DNA of 7,742 bases from JBHELT01 sp046262935 (GCA_046262935.1 JBHELT010000081.1:1-7742), one strand, 5' to 3'; numbered from the stretch's first letter, positions 1-6,146 are shown. The notes: a model not told the origin generated them from the sequence alone. Translations and numbers: made by a program.

Positions 1-125
1 GCCCTGGTGCAGGCTGGAGTTGCCATCAAGATGACCAGGCTGACAGCCGCCACCCAGTGCCGGGTCCGATGTGGGGACCCCCTGCGAGCTAGTAGCTGTT
101 CCACGGGCGGTCTGTGGCTGCGCAT
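1..125 (-). CDS. Putative lipoprotein, N-terminal part only
   Basis: An open frame starts at an ATG (125-123), preceded by a strong Shine-Dalgarno GGAGG at 137-133 with a 7-nt spacer, and stays open for 41 codons to the left edge. The translated start has a basic N-terminus (RSHR, RTRH), then a hydrophobic stretch WVAAVSLVILMA (about residues 24-35), then TPAC, which fits a lipobox-like c-region with Cys39 as the lipidated residue. The product is therefore probably exported and anchored to the outer face of the cytoplasmic membrane. The function cannot be told because the mature domain lies outside the window; solute-binding proteins are common among such lipoproteins. About 22 residues precede the hydrophobic segment, which is long for an n-region, so an internal start is possible, although no better ribosome site is visible. 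Confidence 0.72.
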   Translation of the reverse strand, partial: MRSHRPPVEQLLARRGSPHRTRHWVAAVSLVILMATPACTR

Positions 126-132
126 GACTTAA

Positions 133-137
133 CCTCC
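133..137 (-). promoter_or_regulatory. Shine-Dalgarno of the lipoprotein gene
   Basis: GGAGG on the minus strand lies 7 nt before the ATG at 125. It is one of the best ribosome-binding sites in the window and is the main reason for calling the truncated leftmost gene real. Confidence 0.7.
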
Positions 138-186
138 GGCCTATCAAGCTACCGCGGGCTGCTGCCCCCTCCCCGGATTGCGGAAT

Positions 187-205
187 CACTTTGAACTACA
201 AAGTG
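187..205. repeat. Inverted repeat, 7-bp arms, 5-nt loop
   Basis: CACTTTG (187-193), spacer AACTA, CAAAGTG (199-205) is a perfect inverted repeat. It lies in the 107-bp gap between the stop of the alpha/beta hydrolase gene and the start of the lipoprotein gene, both leftward. The stem is A+T-rich and is not followed by a T-run in the leftward direction, so it is a poor intrinsic terminator. An operator at the start of the lipoprotein transcript fits better. No regulator family can be named from the sequence. Confidence 0.45.
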
Positions 206-210
206 TACCA
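202..210 (-). promoter_or_regulatory. Candidate extended -10 promoter for the lipoprotein gene
   Basis: On the minus strand, TG-G-TACACT (210-202) resembles an extended -10 (TGnTATAAT, 4 of 6 in the hexamer). No convincing -35 was found. Transcription would start near 195, inside the inverted repeat 187-205, giving a leader of about 70 nt. This was judged by eye only. Confidence 0.3.
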
Positions 211-232
211 ATAGTTAACAAACTCAACAGTT

Positions 233-1060
233 TTACGCGCTCTGGGACTCCAAGAAGTCCAGGTGGATGGTGCCTAACTCCTCGCCCGCATCTTCCTGCA
301 GGAAATGGTTGGCGTCGATAACCGTGATCTCGGCCCCCAATCGCTCGGCCAAACGGTGTCCTGTTTTAGGGGGCACGAACATGTCACCACTGCCCCATAC
401 GATCCGCGTCCGCCCACCGGCCACCTTAGGGAAAACATCCATGTACGGCTCGAACATCTCGAAATCTAAAGACCTGTACATCTGGAGTTTGGCTGCACGG
501 CGTTCCTCAGAAGCAACGCTTTTCCAGTATTCGTGCAAAGAGTCATCGCCGAGTGGGTTCGCGACGGTAGCCGACAACAATCCAGCGAAACCCTCCTTGG
601 TCATCGCACCGATCGACTCTTCGCCGATCCCGGGCTTCCGCCATTCGGCGGCGAACGCATGCCAGCGATCTTTGGAATCGAAACTCGTGTCTGTGACCAA
701 TAGTGACCTTACCTTCTCGGGGTTCTCGCAGAACCACGGAAGTCCGATCAAACCTCCCCAATCGTGAACGGCGAGATGAACAGGCGCGATCTGCAGCGCA
801 TCGATGAACTCGTTGACCCATCCAACGAGTTCGCGCCAACCGTGAGGCCCTTTCATCAGATCAGAGTCGCCGAAGCCGGGCAGATCGGGGGCGATGGCTC
901 TAAATCCCGATGCGACCTCTGCCATGGGCTTTCGCCATAGGTAACCAGACGTTGGGAACCCGTGGAGATAAAGAACTGCCTCGCCGTCGCCGCTTTCGCG
1001 GAAAACGACCTTGCGACCCATAACATCGATCGCATCGGTATGTATGTCTTCGAAACTCAA
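233..1060 (-). CDS. Alpha/beta-fold hydrolase, Asp nucleophile (haloalkane dehalogenase / epoxide hydrolase type)
   Basis: A 275-aa cytosolic hydrolase with no signal peptide. Visible landmarks are the oxyanion-hole motif HGFP at 33-36 within LYLHGFPTSGYLWR, the nucleophile elbow HDWGG with Asp100 as nucleophile and Trp101 beside it, a probable acid Asp226 in WGSGDMFVPP, and the catalytic His252 in DANHFLQED. An Asp nucleophile in HDWG is typical of haloalkane dehalogenases, fluoroacetate dehalogenases and epoxide hydrolases rather than Ser esterases. The HGxPTSxxLWR surroundings lean to the dehalogenase side, while HGFP (rather than HGNP) and the acid after strand 7 are shared with epoxide hydrolases, so the substrate is open. 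The start is TTG (1060-1058), overlapping the TGA stop of the upstream acyl-CoA dehydrogenase gene as TTGA, which suggests translational coupling. An in-frame ATG at 1021 (codon 14) has no ribosome site and would cut into the first strand. Confidence 0.85.
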   Translation of the reverse strand: MSFEDIHTDAIDVMGRKVVFRESGDGEAVLYLHGFPTSGYLWRKPMAEVASGFRAIAPDLPGFGDSDLMKGPHGWRELVGWVNEFIDALQIAPVHLAVHDWGGLIGLPWFCENPEKVRSLLVTDTSFDSKDRWHAFAAEWRKPGIGEESIGAMTKEGFAGLLSATVANPLGDDSLHEYWKSVASEERRAAKLQMYRSLDFEMFEPYMDVFPKVAGGRTRIVWGSGDMFVPPKTGHRLAERLGAEITVIDANHFLQEDAGEELGTIHLDFLESQSA

Positions 1061-2196
1061 AGCGAGAGGCTCTTGGCGATGATGTTTCGATGAACGTCGG
1101 AAACGCCTTCGACGATGTTGAACATGCGCGCGTCACGATAGTAGCGCTCGATAGGGAATTCCTTGATGTAACCGTAACCCCCAAAAACGCGAAGACAAAG
1201 GTCGGTGACCCGCAGCACCATCTCGGTCGCATATAACTTGGCCATCGATGCTTCCCATGTGGGATCGCGATCTTGATCGTAGAGCCACGCCGCCCAATAT
1301 GCGAGCTGCTTGGCGGCTTGTATGTCGAGCGCCGCATCGGCGAGTTTGTGTTGAACAGCTTGAAAGTCTTTGATCTTTCGCCCGAATGCTTCGCGCTCGG
1401 AAACGTAGCGGCGTGCAACTTCGAGCGCAGCCTCTGCCACTCCGATCGAGCCGCCGGCAACAACGATGCGGCCCCCATTAAGCGTCTTCATAACGCGCTT
1501 GAACCCGCCGCGCTCAGGGCCAAGCAGGTTCTCATCGGGGATCTCTACATCGTCGAGCATGATCTCACCGATCTCGGAAGAGTAGTGGCCCATCTTTTCC
1601 ATCCGACGCGACGAATCGAATCCGGCGGTCCCCTGTTCGACGACGAACAAAGCCATCCCATCGATGCCTGCTTCTTTGTCGACGTAAGCAACGATGATCG
1701 AAAGATCGCAGAAAGGCCCGTTGGTGATGAACATCTTCGTACCGTTAAGGACCCAGCCAGACGAGGTCTTCTCGGCAGTCGTTCTGATGCCGCGAACATC
1801 GGACCCCGCGCCAGGCTCTGTGAGGCCGAAGCAAGTTATCTTCTCGCCTGCCAAGATGGGCCTTAGCCAGCGGTCGATCTGCTCGGAGTTGCCCGAGGCG
1901 AATATCGGATAAGAGCCCAAGTGCGACGAAACCGACAAACTCGACGCGATCCCTGCACAGACGCGCGACAGTTCCATGCGAAGGGTCATCTCGGCAAGCA
2001 TCCCGGCTCCGGCGCCTCCAACGTCCTGCGGATAACGCAGCCCTAGGAACCCATGCCTGCCTGCGATCGGGAACAGCGAAACAGGCGTTCTTTGCTCGTT
2101 TTCTGCCTCTTCGACCAGCGGACCGATCTGTCTTTCAGAAAAAGAACGGACAGATGCCTTAAAAGCGACCACTTCGTCAGGAAGATCGAAATCCAT
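1057..2196 (-). CDS. Acyl-CoA dehydrogenase, canonical and probably active
   Basis: 379 aa, full length for the family. It oxidises an acyl-CoA to the trans-2-enoyl-CoA with FAD, passing electrons to an electron-transfer flavoprotein. The N-terminal helical domain spans about residues 1-120. The middle beta domain has CFGLTEPGAGSDV (122-134) and GWVLNGTKMFITNG (147-160), which bind FAD and substrate. The C-terminal helical domain has REAFGRKIKDFQ (268-279), the pyrophosphate-binding motif, then RVFGGYGY (336-343), and IVEG with Glu363 at the catalytic-base position. All active-site elements are in one chain, so it can work as a homotetramer, unlike the pair at 3830-6135. The usual Gln of QxxGGxG is Arg336 here. 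The ATG start (2196) has AGGA 9 nt upstream. Its last bases overlap the next gene, an alpha/beta hydrolase, making a two-gene operon. The chain-length preference cannot be read from the sequence. Confidence 0.94.
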   Translation of the reverse strand: MDFDLPDEVVAFKASVRSFSERQIGPLVEEAENEQRTPVSLFPIAGRHGFLGLRYPQDVGGAGAGMLAEMTLRMELSRVCAGIASSLSVSSHLGSYPIFASGNSEQIDRWLRPILAGEKITCFGLTEPGAGSDVRGIRTTAEKTSSGWVLNGTKMFITNGPFCDLSIIVAYVDKEAGIDGMALFVVEQGTAGFDSSRRMEKMGHYSSEIGEIMLDDVEIPDENLLGPERGGFKRVMKTLNGGRIVVAGGSIGVAEAALEVARRYVSEREAFGRKIKDFQAVQHKLADAALDIQAAKQLAYWAAWLYDQDRDPTWEASMAKLYATEMVLRVTDLCLRVFGGYGYIKEFPIERYYRDARMFNIVEGVSDVHRNIIAKSLSL

Positions 2197-2253
2197 AAGC
2201 AGGAATCCTATCTGTGACGACGAATACTTTCTGTGGCAGGCTCACCGTAACAA

Positions 2254-2268
2254 GGACACGACGCGTCC
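2254..2268. repeat. Imperfect inverted repeat in divergent promoter region
   Basis: GGACACG (2254-2260), A, CGCGTCC (2262-2268): seven-base arms with one mismatch. It lies in the 141-bp gap between the leftward dehydrogenase (start 2196) and the rightward unknown gene (start 2338), a position fitting a shared operator. It is short enough to occur by chance. Confidence 0.25.
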
Positions 2269-2291
2269 GTTCATCTATTCAAGTACTTAGA

Positions 2292-2313
2292 GCGTTCGAA
2301 ACGAACCGAACGC
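2292..2313. repeat. Nested inverted repeats upstream of the unknown gene
   Basis: GCGTTCG (2292-2298) pairs perfectly with CGAACGC (2307-2313) across 8 nt. The same left arm also pairs as GTTCG (2294-2298) with CGAAC (2302-2306) across AAA. The two right arms form a direct repeat, CGAAC CGAAC. In the rightward transcript these give two mutually exclusive hairpins just 5' of the purine-rich ribosome site (2315-2326). It could be a protein-binding operator or a leader element acting on initiation. Confidence 0.4.
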
Positions 2314-2337
2314 CGGGGGGAAAGGACGTCGATAGCT

Positions 2338-2967
2338 TTGGAACGCCCATCTGCCGATCTCACTATGACTGAAGAGCGCTGGCCACACATAGACGAAGAA
2401 CGACTCAAAGAGTTGTGGGGGCAGTACGCGCCCTCATTCTTGAAGGTCGACGACGTTGACCGCGATCTGGTTCTGGTTCGCGATGCCTTCTTATCGTGGC
2501 TCTGGATCAAGGGCATCGATCTTGGACCGATCCGTCCGGCGCGACTCGGCCCCCGAGCGCGCATCGATAGCGTGCGACTCACTCGCCGCGGCCCCGAGGC
2601 CGAAACCGAAGTCAACGTTTCTCTTCGCGACATGCACGCCGGCGCGCGAAGGATCGGATCGGCGATCCCAGAAGAGATCACTCGTCTATCAGCAGAGGCA
2701 ACGCTGGAGGCGATGAACACATTGCTCCCCGTTGTTGGCTTCGCATTGGAGCAGGTATTCACCATCGGGTCACCAAGCACCGACCTTGCGCCCATCGCCA
2801 TCGTCGTTGTACGCGAACCATCGGGCAGAAGTCCTGACCGCTACGTCGGGGCTTGTCCGATCAACGCCTCGGTTCCAGAGGCTGCTGCCAAAGCAACTAT
2901 GGCGGCGATCAACCGTCGTGCCGAGTACGCCGCGGGTCTGATCGATGGCGGTGAAAGGAACCTCTAG
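2338..2967 (+). CDS. Protein of unknown function with a duplicated module
   Basis: A 209-aa soluble protein not assigned to a named family. It has no signal peptide or membrane segment. The N-terminal part (about 1-65) is acidic and helical. The rest shows an internal duplication of about 65 residues. RRIG at 104-107 aligns with RYVG at 168-171, and AEATLEAMN at 119-127 aligns with AKATMAAIN at 184-192; each is preceded by two hydrophobic strands (EVNVSLRD, IAIVVVRE). Each unit therefore looks like strand-strand-strand-helix, and the pair may fold as a two-fold pseudo-symmetric domain. The TTG start at 2338 is chosen because AAAGGA (2321-2326) lies 11 nt upstream; ATG at 2365 lacks a ribosome site but is the main alternative. 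The gene is divergent from the dehydrogenase at 1057-2196 and convergent with the MaoC gene, sharing CTAG (2964-2967). The other strand is also open over part of this region, but only this frame gives a plausible protein. Confidence 0.75.
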   Translation: MERPSADLTMTEERWPHIDEERLKELWGQYAPSFLKVDDVDRDLVLVRDAFLSWLWIKGIDLGPIRPARLGPRARIDSVRLTRRGPEAETEVNVSLRDMHAGARRIGSAIPEEITRLSAEATLEAMNTLLPVVGFALEQVFTIGSPSTDLAPIAIVVVREPSGRSPDRYVGACPINASVPEAAAKATMAAINRRAEYAAGLIDGGERNL

Positions 2968-3794
2968 CCGACCTCAGCTAGACCGTTTCGGATAACGGCC
3001 TGACCCTCCGGATTCAAAGTCTCGAACCCAAACATCTCACGCCCATCCCTCGAACCCTCGCTCCAGCCACGGGTAGCGATGGTCTGACCGGGGAACACTG
3101 GCTTCGAGAAACGCACCTTCAATCTCTTGAGGCGCGACGGATCTTGGTCACACACCGCATCGAGTACAGCTTTGGATGCGAATGCCATGGTGCACATCCC
3201 GTGAACGATGATCCCCGGAAGTCCAGCGATGTTCACCGCGAAATCTTTGTCAACGTGTATGGCGTTGTGATCGCCCGATGCCTCTGCATAGCGATAGGTC
3301 TGGTCGTCATCGATCTTCTGGATCGTCTCGAACAAGATCTTGGGCTCTTCGGACTGGGTGCCGGGGGGTCTGGCTCCTGACGATGTGCCCCTGATGAACA
3401 TCAAACTGCGTACCTCGGCGGCAAGCACACCAGACTGATTGGTGAGCTTGGTGGAGACGGTGAATGTTTCGCCTGTCGCCTTCTGCTCAACCGACTCCAA
3501 TGTTCCCTCGACCGTCAGAGAGTCCCCGGCGCGGATAGGGGCATGCAACAGATGGTCCTCTTCGCCATGAACGAGCAGTGCGATGTTCGCGCCCAATTCT
3601 TCGTCGAAGAAAGCGTTGACCATCACCAGGCCCGTTGGCACTATCGGAAAGGCCGGTGGGGCAACGGCATCGGGGCCCCGGAACTTAGGGTTGTCTTCAT
3701 TGGTTGCGTCTGCGTATTTAGCGATCGCCTCGGCGGTCACCTCGTAGGTTGCTGTTGGATATACCTTGCCGGCAAGATCGAGATTGAGTCCCAC
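2964..3794 (-). CDS. MaoC-like enoyl-CoA hydratase, double hotdog
   Basis: 276 aa; probably hydrates trans-2-enoyl-CoA to (3R)-3-hydroxyacyl-CoA. The C-terminal hotdog (about 153-276) carries the hydratase-2 signature YAEASGDHNAIHVD (169-182), with the catalytic Asp175/His180 dyad and Asn177, followed by GIIVHGM (194-200). The N-terminal hotdog (about 8-135) has only a worn version (YADATNEDNPKF, 27-38) and is probably the non-catalytic, acyl-accommodating half, as in other fused two-domain MaoC hydratases. A Gly/Pro/Ser linker (about 136-150) joins them. The start is GTG (3794-3792), preceded by AAGGAGA (3807-3801) at 7 nt. It is the last gene of a leftward operon, 35 bp after the dehydrogenase subunit at 3830-5014, and is well placed to act on that enzyme's product. 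Its TAG stop shares CTAG with the convergent gene. Confidence 0.9.
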   Translation of the reverse strand: MGLNLDLAGKVYPTATYEVTAEAIAKYADATNEDNPKFRGPDAVAPPAFPIVPTGLVMVNAFFDEELGANIALLVHGEEDHLLHAPIRAGDSLTVEGTLESVEQKATGETFTVSTKLTNQSGVLAAEVRSLMFIRGTSSGARPPGTQSEEPKILFETIQKIDDDQTYRYAEASGDHNAIHVDKDFAVNIAGLPGIIVHGMCTMAFASKAVLDAVCDQDPSRLKRLKVRFSKPVFPGQTIATRGWSEGSRDGREMFGFETLNPEGQAVIRNGLAEVG

Positions 3795-3800
3795 GGTCCT

Positions 3801-3807
3801 TCTCCTT
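3801..3807 (-). promoter_or_regulatory. Ribosome-binding site fixing a GTG start
   Basis: AAGGAGA on the minus strand, 7 nt before the GTG at 3794, supports that start for the MaoC hydratase gene. The gap to the upstream stop is only 35 bp and shows no promoter or terminator. Confidence 0.65.
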
Positions 3808-3829
3808 GCTATCTAGTGGCGTGAACCGG

Positions 3830-5014
3830 CTAGGCCGCTTCCAAACGCCCAAGGATATTCCTACTGATAACCACCCTGTTGATCTGGCCGGTCCCCTCGA
3901 AGATGTCGTACACCTTGATGTCGCGATACCACTTCTCAACCAGGTGCTCGCGCGAATAACCCTCGGGCCCCATGATCTCGATAGCCCCTATACATGCCCT
4001 CAGAGCCGCCTGGGGTGCATACGCCTTGGCCATCGAAGCCTCTTTAGAGTTGGGGATGCCTGCATCGGCCATCCATGCGGCCTTGCGGCAAAGCAGCCGC
4101 GCGGCGTGAAGTTCACGCTTCATCGTGGCGAGCCTCAACTCGACGTGCGGGCGCCTGCGGGAATGGGCAGGCACCTCTTCGGCTGCCCACTCGGCAACGA
4201 ACTCGAAGGCGGCCCGACCGATGCCTGTTGCCATAGCGGCAACGGTCGGTCGAGAAGCATCGAAGGTTTTCATGGTCCCCTTGAAGCCCGACTTGGGCAG
4301 CAGGGCATCTTCGCCGCCAAGGATGTTATCGAATGGTACGCGGCACTCGTCGAAAACCAGCTCGGCCGTTTCAGATGCGGTGAGGCCAAGCTTCTTTTCG
4401 ATCTTTCCAACGCGCATCCCCGATGTGCCTTTCTCGATAACGAAGAGTTTCTGACCCTCGCGCCCAAGGGACTTGTCGATCGTCGCATTCACAACAAGCA
4501 CGTCGGCTCGCGCCCCGTTGGTGCAAAAGACCTTCGTCCCGTTGATGACCCATTGGTCGCCATCGCGAGTTGCAGTGGTCTGCACATTGGAAACATCGGA
4601 ACCAGCTTGAGCTTCGGTTACTGCGAGTGCGCCGAACCTCGGCTCGTCACCAGTGAACACATCGGTCAGGAAGCGCTTCTTCTGCTCATGCGTCCCTGCC
4701 GCGATGATCGAAGGTCCGGCAAGGCCGGGGCCAGGGATGTTCAAGATCATCGCCGCATCGCCCCAAGCCAGTTCTTCTGAACCGATGACCGAAAGCATGT
4801 TGCCGATCCGCTCTTTGGGCTCTACGCCGTCGTTGTCTTCGGGCGCGATGCTCGCGCGGTTGCCCGCGATCTGGCCGAGCATCTGGATGACGTGGGGTTC
4901 AACCTTGCCGTTTTGATCTGCCTCGCGGGCCAAAGGACGAAGCGTCATCTCGGCGAACTGATGCACGAAGTGCTCGATGCTATTTAGAGTGTCGTTCAAT
5001 CCAAAGTCGATCAT
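3830..5014 (-). CDS. Acyl-CoA dehydrogenase, catalytic subunit of a probable heteromeric enzyme
   Basis: 394 aa. It keeps the catalytic half of the site: AVTEAQAGSDVS (131-142), QWVINGTKVFCTNG (154-167; the FCTN segment stands where FITN normally contacts the flavin), and DIFEGTGQINR (370-380), with Glu373 as catalytic base and Thr375/Gln377 in the usual EGTxQ context. However, the region that should carry RxxFGxxIxxxQ (about 275-300) reads EWAAEEVPAHSRRRPHVELR, with no such motif, and QxxGGxGY is replaced by EIMGPEGY (346-353). In family structures those two elements bind the FAD of the neighbouring subunit. A homomeric enzyme is thus unlikely; the partner is probably the product of the overlapping upstream gene. 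The frame is open upstream to 5227, but that stretch lies inside the upstream gene and gives an Arg-rich non-family sequence. ATG at 5014 begins at the family N-terminus, has AGGGG 9 nt upstream and forms an ATGA overlap. Confidence 0.92.
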   Translation of the reverse strand: MIDFGLNDTLNSIEHFVHQFAEMTLRPLAREADQNGKVEPHVIQMLGQIAGNRASIAPEDNDGVEPKERIGNMLSVIGSEELAWGDAAMILNIPGPGLAGPSIIAAGTHEQKKRFLTDVFTGDEPRFGALAVTEAQAGSDVSNVQTTATRDGDQWVINGTKVFCTNGARADVLVVNATIDKSLGREGQKLFVIEKGTSGMRVGKIEKKLGLTASETAELVFDECRVPFDNILGGEDALLPKSGFKGTMKTFDASRPTVAAMATGIGRAAFEFVAEWAAEEVPAHSRRRPHVELRLATMKRELHAARLLCRKAAWMADAGIPNSKEASMAKAYAPQAALRACIGAIEIMGPEGYSREHLVEKWYRDIKVYDIFEGTGQINRVVISRNILGRLEAA

Positions 5015-6135
5015 GTCAAAGCGCCCCTGTCTTCGCTGTTTCCACCGAAACGGAATGAACGTGCCCCAAACACGTCGCCGACCATAGAACTCGAGTCCAG
5101 GGTCGCCAGGGTTAGCGCGTCGCGGTACCAAAGTTCTTGAGGATGGTCTCTCATGTAGCCGTGGCCGCCCAGTATCTGCACGCCGTCGTCTGCGATGTTC
5201 ACTGCGCTGGTGACGGCATGACCACATGCGCTCATCACCATCGACTGCGCGTTCACGTCACCGCTGTCTACCGCCGCGGCTGCTTCCCACACCAAAAGAC
5301 GCGAGGTCTCAAGGTCCATCGCACGGTCCGCGATCTTGAAAGCGATGGCTTGGAAAGCACCGATAGGTCTGCCGAAAGCCGTTCGTTCTTGTGCGTAGCG
5401 GGTCGCATATTCCAAAGATGCCCGCCCAAGACCGATCGCGATCGCAGCATCTATCAGCTTCACACGAAGAAGGGCCGGCATGATCTCTGCTCCAGCCGCT
5501 CCGATCCTCGTGGCGGCGGCCACTTGGTCGAGGGTGACCTTGAAAGTCTTGGCTCCTCTCAGTCCTAGCTTGTCCTCAGGCATCAACACGATGTCGGCCT
5601 CTTCAGGGATGAGCCATAAAGAAGGCTCCTGGTTCATACGAACGACAGCCAATCGCACAGAACCAACTTCTGCATTCACGACCGCGTACTTAGTGCCAGA
5701 AAGCTTGCCATCCTCGGTCGCGGTTGAATCGAGCAAAGAGACATCGCTTCCTGCGTCTCTTTCCGCCAGAGCAACGCAGCCGCGCGCTCCTTCGGCGAAT
5801 CTCGGCAAAAGCTCGGCCCGCTGTTGATCGGTGCCGCCGATGTCTATCAATGTCGCCGCGGCCCCCGAATACAACACTTGGAAAGCCACAGCGGGGTCGC
5901 CCCAGGCGATCTCCTCGGCGATGATCATGCTGGTCACCGTGTCGAATGTTCCCTGGCCCCCGAACGGCTCTGGCAAGGGGACTGCTACCCCCATCTCGAA
6001 CAACTGCTTATCGATCCGCTCGACCACGGCGCCAGCCTCTTCACACTCCCTGGCGGCCGGACGTATCTCGCTTTCTGCGAAGTCATGCAGCGCATCGGCA
6101 ATGGCCTGCTGCTCGTCGGTTGGTTTCAGATCCAT
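5011..6135 (-). CDS. Acyl-CoA dehydrogenase homologue lacking catalytic Glu, probable partner subunit
   Basis: 374 aa, full fold of the family, but with an altered active site. The helical N-terminal domain (MDLKPTDEQQAIADALHDF) is normal. The beta domain is degenerate: LAERDAGSD (123-131) instead of LTEPxAGSD, and GTKYAVVNAEVG (147-158) instead of the GxKxFITN type, with a short insert. The C-terminal domain keeps RTAFGRPIGAFQ (251-262) and QILGGHGY (320-327), which bind the adjacent subunit's FAD. At the catalytic-base position it has Asp347 in TLDSSS instead of xxEGT, and the Thr and Gln that follow are gone. It probably contributes the adenosine-side FAD contacts to the product of the overlapping gene (3830-5014). 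A weakly active Asp-based enzyme is the alternative. ATG at 6135 has AGGAGG 5 nt upstream (6146-6141). First gene of the operon. Confidence 0.91.
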   Translation of the reverse strand: MDLKPTDEQQAIADALHDFAESEIRPAARECEEAGAVVERIDKQLFEMGVAVPLPEPFGGQGTFDTVTSMIIAEEIAWGDPAVAFQVLYSGAAATLIDIGGTDQQRAELLPRFAEGARGCVALAERDAGSDVSLLDSTATEDGKLSGTKYAVVNAEVGSVRLAVVRMNQEPSLWLIPEEADIVLMPEDKLGLRGAKTFKVTLDQVAAATRIGAAGAEIMPALLRVKLIDAAIAIGLGRASLEYATRYAQERTAFGRPIGAFQAIAFKIADRAMDLETSRLLVWEAAAAVDSGDVNAQSMVMSACGHAVTSAVNIADDGVQILGGHGYMRDHPQELWYRDALTLATLDSSSMVGDVFGARSFRFGGNSEDRGALT

Positions 6136-6140
6136 GGACC

Positions 6141-6146
6141 CCTCCT
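6141..6146 (-). promoter_or_regulatory. Shine-Dalgarno of the operon's first gene
   Basis: AGGAGG on the minus strand, 5 nt before the ATG at 6135. It is the strongest ribosome site in the window and lies about 12 bp to the left of the long palindrome. Confidence 0.75.

Noticed and set aside
126..232. Structured RNA or tRNA in the left intergenic region
   Set aside because: No tRNA cloverleaf, rRNA or known riboswitch signature could be recognised on either strand, only short inverted repeats.
1273..1866. Plus-strand open frame opposite the canonical dehydrogenase
   Set aside because: Shadow frame of a conserved gene; no ribosome site or recognisable domain.
2294..2306. LexA/SOS-type box (GTTCG...CGAAC)
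   Set aside because: The half-sites are in the outward order. Actinobacterial SOS boxes read GAAC-n4-GTTC, which is not present here.
2271..2801. Minus-strand open frame opposite the unknown gene
   Set aside because: Low-complexity Ser/Arg-rich translation with no domain features. The plus frame has the duplicated module, a ribosome site and a stop fitted exactly to the neighbouring gene.
3806..4780. Long plus-strand open frame opposite the catalytic dehydrogenase subunit
   Set aside because: It is antisense to a clear acyl-CoA dehydrogenase with conserved motifs along its full length. The translation has no family features and its length reflects codon bias of the real strand.
5015..5227. 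71-codon N-terminal extension of the catalytic dehydrogenase subunit
   Set aside because: The frame is open, but the peptide is Arg-rich, unlike any family N-terminus, and lies wholly within the well-conserved upstream dehydrogenase gene. The ATG at 5014 has a ribosome site and gives the normal family start.
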